From positions 1 to 9,080 of the forward strand of contig CADBUK010000074.1 of NCBI GenBank assembly GCA_902797915.1: a stretch of DNA of 9,080 nucleotides, in the 5' to 3' direction. The stretch is from Oscillospiraceae bacterium (lineage in GTDB: Bacteria > Bacillota > Clostridia > Oscillospirales > Acutalibacteraceae). Position 1 is the stretch's first letter. The number at the start of each line of letters is the position of its first letter. Under the pieces are notes generated by a model, which saw only the letters and a list, made by a program, of their open reading frames with translations, was not told the DNA's origin and searched no databases. Shown piece after piece: positions 1 to 6,233 of the stretch. Made by a program: the position numbers and the translations under genes.

Positions 1-1138
1 CAACAAGCTTATAGAGTGCCTTCATCTCACCCGAATTAGTGTGCTTTTTAGCTCTGATGTAATGAGTGATAATATCAATCGAAGTGGAAATCGGGTTAAT
101 GATTGTATCCGTTGAAATATTATCAACAAGCTTTGCAAGATTTACGTTTTTAATCTTTGTAATGTTCTTCGGCACATTCTGACGTGAGGCAAACATTGAA
201 ACCATAACGTTTACTTCGTCGTGGTTTGTAAGCGTAACAACCGCGTCCATATCGTCAAGCCCCTCTTCAAGCAGAACGTTATAATCGTTAGCGTCGGCAC
301 ATACAACGGTTGCTCCGCCTATTCTTTCGGAGAAATCCTCACACTTAGCGTTGTCCTTATCAATGATTACAACGTTTTTACCCTGAGAAACAAGCAGGCT
401 TGCAAGGTAAAACGAAACCCTTGAAGCGCCTATAAGCATAACGTTTTTGATGTTTGCAATCTTTTTGCTCGGGTTTAAATCCTTAACGATTGAGCCGATG
501 TACCTGTTGCTTGAGGTAATATAGATAACATCGCCCGTATGTACCTCAAAATCGCCGTTAGGGATATACACTTCCTCTTCCCTTGCGACTGCGCACACAA
601 GAAGGCGATTATCGTATTTTGATGAAATACCGCCGATTGTCATATCGGCAATCGGGCTGTTTGCGCCGACTTTAATTTCAGCCAAATCAACAAGACCGTT
701 AGAAAAGGTTTCAATATTCATTGCGGACGGATACTGAATTACCCTGCTGATTTCAAGCGCCGCCGACAAATCGGGATTAAGCATCATGGAAAGACCGAGC
801 TCGTTGCGCATAAAGTTAATCTGGCTTGTGTATTCGGGGTTTCTTACTCTGGCGATAGTATGCCTTGCGCCCATTCTGCGCGCGATAAAGCAGGAAAGAA
901 TGTTAATCTCATCCTCGTCAGTTGCGCCGATTATTAAATCAGCCTTCTGAACGTTGGCGTCGCTTAATACGGACCTGATTGTGCCGCTGCCGATAACGCC
1001 CTGAACGTCGTAAGTTTCAACGATTGAGTTAACCAAATCTTCATTAACGTCAATTATGGTTATGTTGTGATTTTCTTGTGAAAGGCTTTTTGCAAGTCCG
1101 CTGCCGAGCGTGCCGCCGCCTACAATTACAATATCCAC
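1..1138 (-). CDS. trkA: Trk-type potassium uptake regulator TrkA, C-terminally cut by the window edge
   Basis: This is the cytoplasmic NAD(H)-binding RCK protein that gates a Trk/Ktr potassium channel. Reading leftward from a GTG at 1138, 379 codons are open with no stop before the edge. The usual length is about 450 residues, so only the last RCK_C part is missing. The N-terminus has a beta strand followed by GGGTLG (residues 7-12) and an acidic D30 ending beta-2, which is the Rossmann NAD site. Then come the family-typical TIARVRNPEY and LGLSMMLNP stretches, a first RCK_C domain (about 140-225), and a second Rossmann unit beginning VMLIGASRVS. In that second unit the glycine loop is degenerate (GASRVS, G237-S242), so it may bind nucleotide poorly. 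The GTG start is chosen because GGAGG lies 8 nt upstream and the Rossmann strand begins at codon 3. The gene starts 24 bp after the ABC gene stop, so it is probably cotranscribed. No TrkH/KtrB partner is visible. The family assignment is firm. Confidence 0.93.
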   Translation of the reverse strand, partial: MDIVIVGGGTLGSGLAKSLSQENHNITIIDVNEDLVNSIVETYDVQGVIGSGTIRSVLSDANVQKADLIIGATDEDEINILSCFIARRMGARHTIARVRNPEYTSQINFMRNELGLSMMLNPDLSAALEISRVIQYPSAMNIETFSNGLVDLAEIKVGANSPIADMTIGGISSKYDNRLLVCAVAREEEVYIPNGDFEVHTGDVIYITSSNRYIGSIVKDLNPSKKIANIKNVMLIGASRVSFYLASLLVSQGKNVVIIDKDNAKCEDFSERIGGATVVCADANDYNVLLEEGLDDMDAVVTLTNHDEVNVMVSMFASRQNVPKNITKIKNVNLAKLVDNISTDTIINPISTSIDIITHYIRAKKHTNSGEMKALYKLV

Positions 1139-1146
1139 GGTATAAT

Positions 1147-1151
1147 CCTCC
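1147..1151 (-). promoter_or_regulatory. Ribosome binding site deciding the GTG start of trkA
   Basis: On the minus strand GGAGG is followed by 8 nt and then GTG at 1138. No in-frame ATG sits at a comparable distance, so this site supports the non-ATG start. It lies in the 24-bp gap after the upstream ABC gene. Confidence 0.8.
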
Positions 1152-1162
1152 GAAACTAATAA

Positions 1163-2905
1163 TTAACCGAAATTTGAATACTGGCTATTATAGAGTTTAT
1201 AATAAAATCCTTTTTTGTCAAGTAAATCTTTATGATTTCCCTGTTCGATAACCTCGCCGTTGTTCATAACAAGAATTAAATCAGCATTAACGATTGTTGA
1301 AAGCCTGTGGGCAACTATGAAAGTAGTTTTGCCCTGCATAAGCTTATCAAACGCACGCTGAATACGCATTTCCGTTCTCGTATCAATACTTGAGGTTGCC
1401 TCGTCAAGTATAAGCAAGGGCGGGTTTGAAAGCATTAATCTGGTAATGCACAAAAGCTGGCGCTGCCCCTGAGAAAGACCGCCGCCGTCAGAGCCGATAA
1501 CGGTATTATAACCCTCAGGCAGACGCTTTATAAACGAATGGGAGTGTGCTTTTCTTGCCGCCTGTTCAACCTCCTCGGGCGTTGCGTCGGGCTTGCCGAG
1601 CCTGATATTATCAAGCACCGTTCCCGATTTAAGCCACGTTTCCTGCAGCACCATTCCGTACTCGCTGCGTAGGGATTTTACGTTGAGGTCATCATAATTG
1701 TTACCGTCAAGAACTATACTGCCGTTCTTAATATCATAAAACTTCATAAGAAGATTTATAAGCGTTGTTTTACCGCTTCCCGTAGGTCCGACGATAGCCA
1801 CCTTCATACCCGAATTAACGGTAAGATTAAGATTGTTAATCAGCGTTTTTCCTTCCGTATAACCGAAGGAAACGTCATCAAGCCTGATATCGCCGCTGAC
1901 AGTATCAAGCGCCTTGCCGTTCGCTTCATTATAATCAACCTCTTCCTCCTCAATCAGCTCAATAAGTCTGCCCGCGCAGGCAATTGCGTTCTGAAGCTCG
2001 GTTACAACGCCGCTAATCTCATTAAACGGCTTTGTGTACTGGGTTGAATAAGCAAGAAAGCTTGAAAGAATTCCGACCGTTATTCCGCCGTTAAGCGCAA
2101 GAAACGCGCCGAAAAGAGCAACGGCGGCGTAAACGACCGCATTTACAAACCTGGTTGAAGGGTTTGTTAAGGACGAATAAAAGGTTGCCTTTAACGAATA
2201 GTCCGCCATCCTGCCGTTAATTTCATTGAAGCGTTCCATATTTGCTTCGGCGTGGCCGTAAGCCTCTGTAACCTTCTGATTAGAAATCATTTCGTTAACG
2301 AAGGCAGTTTGCTCTCCCCTTGTCTCACTTTGCAATTTGAACATTTTATATGTTTTTCTTGCGATAAAGCGGGCAATAAAAAATGAAAGCGGAGTCAGTA
2401 TAACTACAACAAGCGTTATCCACAGATTAATATAAACCATAAAGCAGAGCGTTCCGATTATGGTTACAACGCCCGTAAAGAACTGCGTAAAGCCCATAAG
2501 CAAGCCGTCGGCAAGCTGGACCGCGTCGGAAATAACCTTGCTTACGGTTTCGCCGTGCTGATGGCTGTCAAGATAGCTGAACGGCAAGCGTTCGATTTTC
2601 TCAAAAGCGCGTCGGCGCATATCACGAACGACGTTAAACGTTACGCGGTTGTTCATAACGTTCATAAGCCACTGCAAAAACGCAGTAATCAGCGCAATAA
2701 CGATTATCTCAATAAGTATTGATTTTAAAGATGCGAAATCAACGTTACCCTTTGAAATAATCAAATCAATTGCACGGCCTGCCAGAATCGGAATATAAAG
2801 CGCGGAAAGCGATGAGGCAATTGCGCAGAGAATTGAAATTAAAACAAGATATTTGTATCTTCCGATATAAGACAAAACGCTTTTTAAAATATCCTTGTTT
2901 CTCAT
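1163..2905 (-). CDS. Heterodimeric ABC exporter, catalytically complete half (TM288-like, MdlB/multidrug family)
   Basis: A 580-residue half-transporter with an N-terminal six-helix exporter membrane domain (about 15-310) and a C-terminal ATPase domain (about 338-575). All catalytic motifs are present: A-loop Y349, Walker A GPTGSGKTT (373-381), Q-loop Q421, Walker B LLILDE with catalytic E502, D-loop SSID, and switch H533 in VAHRLS. The signature is LSQGQ (477-481) rather than LSGGQ. In heterodimeric exporters such as TM287/288, the degenerate ATP site is built from the partner's Walker motifs and this subunit's altered signature, and that is the arrangement seen here. The ATG lies 7 nt after GGAGG (2917-2913) inside the upstream gene and overlaps that gene's stop by 4 bp, so the subunits are translationally coupled. 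The likely role is efflux of lipophilic drugs, lipids or peptides; the substrate cannot be read from the sequence. No signal peptide or peptidase domain is seen, which argues against a dedicated bacteriocin exporter. Confidence 0.95.
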   Translation of the reverse strand: MRNKDILKSVLSYIGRYKYLVLISILCAIASSLSALYIPILAGRAIDLIISKGNVDFASLKSILIEIIVIALITAFLQWLMNVMNNRVTFNVVRDMRRRAFEKIERLPFSYLDSHQHGETVSKVISDAVQLADGLLMGFTQFFTGVVTIIGTLCFMVYINLWITLVVVILTPLSFFIARFIARKTYKMFKLQSETRGEQTAFVNEMISNQKVTEAYGHAEANMERFNEINGRMADYSLKATFYSSLTNPSTRFVNAVVYAAVALFGAFLALNGGITVGILSSFLAYSTQYTKPFNEISGVVTELQNAIACAGRLIELIEEEEVDYNEANGKALDTVSGDIRLDDVSFGYTEGKTLINNLNLTVNSGMKVAIVGPTGSGKTTLINLLMKFYDIKNGSIVLDGNNYDDLNVKSLRSEYGMVLQETWLKSGTVLDNIRLGKPDATPEEVEQAARKAHSHSFIKRLPEGYNTVIGSDGGGLSQGQRQLLCITRLMLSNPPLLILDEATSSIDTRTEMRIQRAFDKLMQGKTTFIVAHRLSTIVNADLILVMNNGEVIEQGNHKDLLDKKGFYYKLYNSQYSNFG

Positions 2906-4623
2906 ACGGCAGCCTCCTTTCCGAACTGGGAGGCATAGATTTCCTTATACACATCGCAGAAAGAAATCAGTTCCTTATGAGTTCCGATACCAACAGCCCT
3001 TCCGTCGTCAAGCACGATAATCTTATCAGCGCCCATAACCGACGAAGCCCTTTGGCTGACAATAAACACGGTAGGCTTATAGTCAAGACTTAAAATCGCC
3101 TTTCTCATTGCCGCCTCGGTTGCATAATCCAAAGCCGAAAAGCTGTCGTCAAGAATTAATATCTGCGGCTTACGCACAAGCGCCCTCGCAACAGAGAGCC
3201 TTTGCTTCTGACCGCCTGAAAGGTTAGTTCCGTCCTGCTCGATTTCAGCGTCAAGACCGCCTTTTTCAATAATATCATCGGCAATCTGCGCGTCCTTCAG
3301 CGACTCCATCATATCGTCGTCAGTAGCAGAAGCGTTACCCCACAAAAGATTATCACGGACCGTGCCCTTAAACAGAGACGCTTTTTGAAAAACGAAGCCT
3401 ATTTTACTTCTGAGTTCATCGTCATTGTATGATTTAACGTCCCTGCCGTTGACAAAAACACTGCCTTCGCAAATATCGTAAAAATGCGGTATAAGAGAAA
3501 TAAGGCTCGTTTTACCGCTGCCCGTGCCGCCGATAATGCCGACAACCTCTCCGCTGTTTACGGCAAAGGAAACACCTTCAAGCGAGGGCTCTGCCGCATT
3601 TTTATAGGCAAAGGTAACATTATCAAAAACAACGGCAGTCTTTAAGTTTGAAACTGCCGTATTATCACAATGCTCAAGCGTATTTTCGGTTTTAAGCACC
3701 GCCTCAATTCTTGAGCCGCAGGCAAGGCTTTTGGTTAACAGCACAATCAGATTTGCAAGCTTAATAAGCTCAACAAGAATCTGGCTCATATAGTTGTAGA
3801 GCGCAACAACCTCGCCCTGTGTAAGACTGCCGCTGTTTACGCGGATTGCGCCGCAATAAATCAGAACGGCAATTGAGATGTTAATAATAACAAGGGTAAC
3901 GGGATTTAAAAGCGCGGACACTCTGCCGACCGCTTTCTGTATATGAGAAAGAAAAACGTTTTCCTTATCAAACGAGGCAATCTCGTTATCCTCCTGAACA
4001 AACGCACGGATAACCCTTGCGCCCTCTAAATTTTCCGACGTTTTCTTTGTAATTTCGTCAAGCTGGAACTGTACGTTTTTATACTTGGGAATTGTATATT
4101 TTGTTATGCTGAATACTACAAGCGAAAGCAGCGGAATGGTAACCGCAAACACAATTGCGCAGCGAACGTCAACGGTAAACGCCATTATCATAGCGCCGAA
4201 TACAATAAACGGGCTACGCAAAAGCAGACGCAAAATCATATTAACGCCGTTTTGCACCTGCGCGGTATCGTTAGTCATAATTGTAATCAGCCTTGACGTG
4301 CCGACCGTGTCAAGCTCGGTAAAAGAAAACGACTGAATTTTTTCAAACAGGCTTTTGCGCACCTCCCTGCCGAAGCCCGTAGCCGCCTTGGCTGCAAAAT
4401 ACTGCGCCGTTATTGCAGCAACCATACCGACAGTTGCAAGGAGTATTAAAATCATCGCGCGGGAGATTATTACGCTCCTGTCGTTTTTCATAATATCGTC
4501 GTCAATAATCGCGGCAACAACAAGCGGAACAATCAGTTCAAATATAGCCTCAAGCATTTTGAACAGCGGCGCAAGCGCAGATTCTTTTTTATAATCTTTT
4601 AAATATATTAGCAGACTTTTCAT
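2902..4623 (-). CDS. Heterodimeric ABC exporter, half with degenerate ATP site (TM287-like)
   Basis: A 573-residue half-transporter and the first gene of the leftward unit. The membrane domain spans about 1-310 and the ATPase domain about 330-565. The ATPase has A-loop Y340, Walker A GGTGSGKTS (365-373), Q-loop Q413 and a canonical LSGGQ (468-472). In Walker B, ILILDD carries D493 where the catalytic glutamate belongs, and the switch histidine is replaced by Q524 (VSQRAS). These two changes mark the non-hydrolysing site of heterodimeric exporters (TM287, BmrC and LmrC type) and fit the complete partner encoded next; they are not a sign of decay, since the frame is intact and the overlap conserved. 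The start is the only reasonable ATG. Its Shine-Dalgarno is weak (GGTG at 4631-4628, 4 nt spacing), in contrast to the strong promoter 30 bp further out. Annotation pipelines would call it a multidrug ABC transporter ATP-binding/permease protein. The substrate is unknown. Confidence 0.95.
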   Translation of the reverse strand: MKSLLIYLKDYKKESALAPLFKMLEAIFELIVPLVVAAIIDDDIMKNDRSVIISRAMILILLATVGMVAAITAQYFAAKAATGFGREVRKSLFEKIQSFSFTELDTVGTSRLITIMTNDTAQVQNGVNMILRLLLRSPFIVFGAMIMAFTVDVRCAIVFAVTIPLLSLVVFSITKYTIPKYKNVQFQLDEITKKTSENLEGARVIRAFVQEDNEIASFDKENVFLSHIQKAVGRVSALLNPVTLVIINISIAVLIYCGAIRVNSGSLTQGEVVALYNYMSQILVELIKLANLIVLLTKSLACGSRIEAVLKTENTLEHCDNTAVSNLKTAVVFDNVTFAYKNAAEPSLEGVSFAVNSGEVVGIIGGTGSGKTSLISLIPHFYDICEGSVFVNGRDVKSYNDDELRSKIGFVFQKASLFKGTVRDNLLWGNASATDDDMMESLKDAQIADDIIEKGGLDAEIEQDGTNLSGGQKQRLSVARALVRKPQILILDDSFSALDYATEAAMRKAILSLDYKPTVFIVSQRASSVMGADKIIVLDDGRAVGIGTHKELISFCDVYKEIYASQFGKEAAV

Positions 4624-4652
4624 AATACACCAAATTAATGAATATTAAAGTT

Positions 4653-4681
4653 ATGATATAACTATTTACCTGTACTGTCAA
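4653..4681 (-). promoter_or_regulatory. Sigma-A-type promoter of the ABC-ABC-trkA unit
   Basis: Read on the minus strand, TTGACA (4681-4676, 6 of 6 consensus) is separated by 17 bp from TATCAT (4658-4653, 5 of 6). The predicted transcript would start near 4646, giving a leader of about 23 nt before the ATG at 4623. The near-ideal boxes and spacing predict strong expression unless a repressor binds. Confidence 0.8.
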
Positions 4682-4688
4682 TAGCACA
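4671..4688. repeat. Imperfect inverted repeat over the -35 box of the ABC promoter (possible operator)
   Basis: TGTACT (4671-4676), 6 nt, AGCACA (4683-4688): five of six positions pair and the sixth is an A/C mismatch. It straddles the TTGACA box, a usual place for repressor binding, and regulators of drug exporters often act this way. The dyad is short and no regulator gene is nearby, so this is only a candidate. Confidence 0.25.
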
Positions 4689-4740
4689 AAATACACGAAA
4701 ATTTAGTAAGAATTAATAAATTTTTGTAAATTTAAAAATT

Positions 4741-4762
4741 ACTGTTGTAATCGCAAAACAGT
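4741..4762. repeat. Inverted repeat in the oxidoreductase promoter (possible operator)
   Basis: ACTGTT (4741-4746), 10 nt, AACAGT (4757-4762): a perfect 6-bp dyad with its half-sites one helical turn apart plus their own length (16 bp start to start). It covers the -35 box and most of the spacer of the rightward promoter. In AT-rich DNA a dyad of this size can arise by chance. Confidence 0.3.
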
Positions 4763-4773
4763 TGTTATATAAT
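4745..4773 (+). promoter_or_regulatory. Promoter of the Gfo/Idh/MocA oxidoreductase gene
   Basis: TTGTAA (4745-4750, 4 of 6 consensus), a 17-bp spacer and TATAAT (4768-4773, 6 of 6). The predicted start of transcription is near 4780, leaving a leader of about 25 nt containing GGAGG at 4793-4797, 8 nt before the ATG. The weak -35 box suggests modest or activator-assisted expression. I see no room for a riboswitch between promoter and gene. Confidence 0.75.
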
Positions 4774-4805
4774 ATGTTGAATTTTTAAAAACGGAGGTAA
4801 TCAAT

Positions 4806-6116
4806 ATGGAAAAGAAACCCGTAACTGCTATAATTGTCGGCGCAGGACACAGAGCTTTTGTATATAGCGAGCTTGCAAAGACTAACCCCGAAATGTTAAA
4901 AATTGTCGGCGTTGCCGACCCGAATCCTATTCGCAGAAAGAAAGCTATGGAATACTTCGGCTTCGGCGAGGATATGTGCTTTGAATCTGCGTTTGAGCTT
5001 GCAAAAAAAGGCAAGCTTGCCGATACCGTAATTAACGGTACAATGGACGAGGCGCATGTTGAAACCTCCATCCCGCTTCTTGAAGCAGGCTATGATATGC
5101 TGCTTGAAAAGCCCTTCGCAGTTAATGAGAAGGAAATGAGAAAGCTTGTTGAATGTGCAAGAGTTAATAACCGCAAGGTTATGATTTGCCACGTTTTAAG
5201 ATACACTCCTTTCTACTACAGCATTAAGGAAAGAATTGAGTCGGGCGAGCTTGGCGACATCATTAATATCCAGATGACCGAGCACGTTAGCTACCACCAC
5301 CTTGCAACCTCTTATATCAGAGGCAAGTGGGCTAATTCTGAAAAATGCCATACAACTATGCTGCTTGCAAAATGCTGTCATGACCTTGACCTTATGATGT
5401 GGTTTATGAGCGCTACAAAGCCGTCAAAGATTTCTTCTTTCGGAAGCAAGTTCCAGTTTAAGCCCGAGAACGCACCCGAAGGCGCAGGCACAATCTGTAT
5501 GAAGGACTGCCCCCACGTTGACACCTGCGTTTACTCAACAAAACGCCTTTACATTGACCATCCTGACCGTTGGTCCTTCTACGTTTGGGACGCTCTTGAG
5601 CATATTGAAAACCCGACTATTGAGGACAAAATTGCTCTTATGAAGACCGATAACCCGTACGCCCGCTGCATTTACAAGTGCGACAATAACGTTGTTGACC
5701 ATCAGTCAGTTCTTGTTAACTTTGAATCAGGCGCAACAGGCACGCACAATATGGTAGGCGGTTCATCAGAGCCGAGAAGACAGATACATATTATCGGCAC
5801 CAAGGGCGAGCTTTTCGGTAACTTTGAGGAGTCAAAATACACCGTTCTTAAAATCAACCCCTCCCCTGACGCTCATCACGAGGAGTGCGACGTTGAGGAA
5901 GTTGACCTTAACGTACACGGCGATATGGTAGGCGCTTACGGCGGACACGGCGGCGGCGACGAAAAGCTGGCTGAAGATTTCGTTAAATTCATTAACGGCG
6001 AGGAACACAGCCTTGCCTGCACCTCAATCTTTGATTCCGTTGCGGGACATCTTTCCGTTTACCTTGCTGATGAATCAAGAGAAAAGGGCGGCGCTCCGAT
6101 TGACGTTGTACTTTAA
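4806..6116 (+). CDS. Gfo/Idh/MocA-family NAD(P)-dependent oxidoreductase
   Basis: A 436-residue soluble enzyme of the glucose-fructose oxidoreductase / inositol dehydrogenase family, which oxidises or reduces sugars, polyols and their derivatives. Seen in the sequence: Rossmann loop GAGHRA (12-17), acidic D38 ending beta-2 (which in this fold favours NAD over NADP), the family EKP motif (E101-K102-P103) with the lysine that sits at the active site, and a CHDLDL segment (H192, D193, D195) where the catalytic histidine is expected. The C-terminal substrate domain runs from about 125 on. It contains a cysteine-rich insert (C231, C235, C241, then C288 and C292) following a PENAPEGAG stretch; I recall similar cysteine patterns in a Firmicute subgroup of the family, role unknown. 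The start is supported by GGAGG 8 nt upstream. It is monocistronic, with its own promoter and terminator. The substrate cannot be deduced; neighbouring glycoside genes suggest a sugar. No signal peptide, so cytoplasmic. Confidence 0.92.
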   Translation: MEKKPVTAIIVGAGHRAFVYSELAKTNPEMLKIVGVADPNPIRRKKAMEYFGFGEDMCFESAFELAKKGKLADTVINGTMDEAHVETSIPLLEAGYDMLLEKPFAVNEKEMRKLVECARVNNRKVMICHVLRYTPFYYSIKERIESGELGDIINIQMTEHVSYHHLATSYIRGKWANSEKCHTTMLLAKCCHDLDLMMWFMSATKPSKISSFGSKFQFKPENAPEGAGTICMKDCPHVDTCVYSTKRLYIDHPDRWSFYVWDALEHIENPTIEDKIALMKTDNPYARCIYKCDNNVVDHQSVLVNFESGATGTHNMVGGSSEPRRQIHIIGTKGELFGNFEESKYTVLKINPSPDAHHEECDVEEVDLNVHGDMVGAYGGHGGGDEKLAEDFVKFINGEEHSLACTSIFDSVAGHLSVYLADESREKGGAPIDVVL

Positions 6117-6129
6117 TTAAATGTAGCTT

Positions 6130-6170
6130 ACGGCAAATCCGTTTTTTGCGGGTTTGCCGTTCTTTTATTT
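6130..6170 (+). terminator. Rho-independent terminator after the oxidoreductase gene
   Basis: A 12-bp stem (6130-6141 with 6149-6160; one U-G wobble, otherwise perfect) closes a 7-nt loop and is followed by a T-rich tract (6161-6170). It begins 13 bp after the oxidoreductase stop. It separates that gene from the esterase unit, whose -35 box starts 2 bp beyond the T tract. Confidence 0.92.
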
Positions 6171-6171
6171 A

Positions 6172-6200
6172 TTGCAAAATAAATATTGTTGATGTATAAT
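6172..6200 (+). promoter_or_regulatory. Promoter of the esterase-GH31 unit
   Basis: TTGCAA (6172-6177, 4 of 6), 17 bp, TATAAT (6195-6200, 6 of 6), directly downstream of the terminator. The predicted start is near 6207, giving a leader of about 27 nt with GAGGTG (6223-6228) 5 nt before the ATG. The -10 box is embedded in a short dyad, TGTAT-A-ATACA (6193-6203). The layout resembles the promoter at 4745-4773. Confidence 0.75.
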
Positions 6201-6233
6201 ACAATTATGAAGTAAAAATTTAGAGGTGATATT

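Noticed and set aside
221..424. Plus-strand ORF of 67 codons near the left edge.
   Set aside because: It is antisense to the second Rossmann unit of trkA, which is open and conserved in the other strand.
3129..3156. Degenerate Walker B and missing switch His in the 573-residue ABC protein, as possible gene decay.
   Set aside because: The frame is intact, the other motifs are canonical and the partner has the matching altered signature, so this is the normal heterodimer pattern.
4085..4594. Two plus-strand ORFs (83 and 79 codons) inside the first ABC gene.
   Set aside because: They lie antisense to a clearly conserved membrane domain, lack ribosome binding sites and show low-complexity Ile/Ser/Thr-rich translations typical of antisense reads of hydrophobic helices.
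4624..4805. Riboswitch or small RNA in the divergent intergenic region.
   Set aside because: Both predicted leaders are only about 23-25 nt, and the rest is AT-rich promoter DNA without stable stems.
4739..5381. Minus-strand ORFs (4739-5071, 4896-5192, 5196-5381) opposite the oxidoreductase.
   Set aside because: They run antisense to Rossmann and EKP motifs of a well-supported gene and have no RBS or recognisable content.
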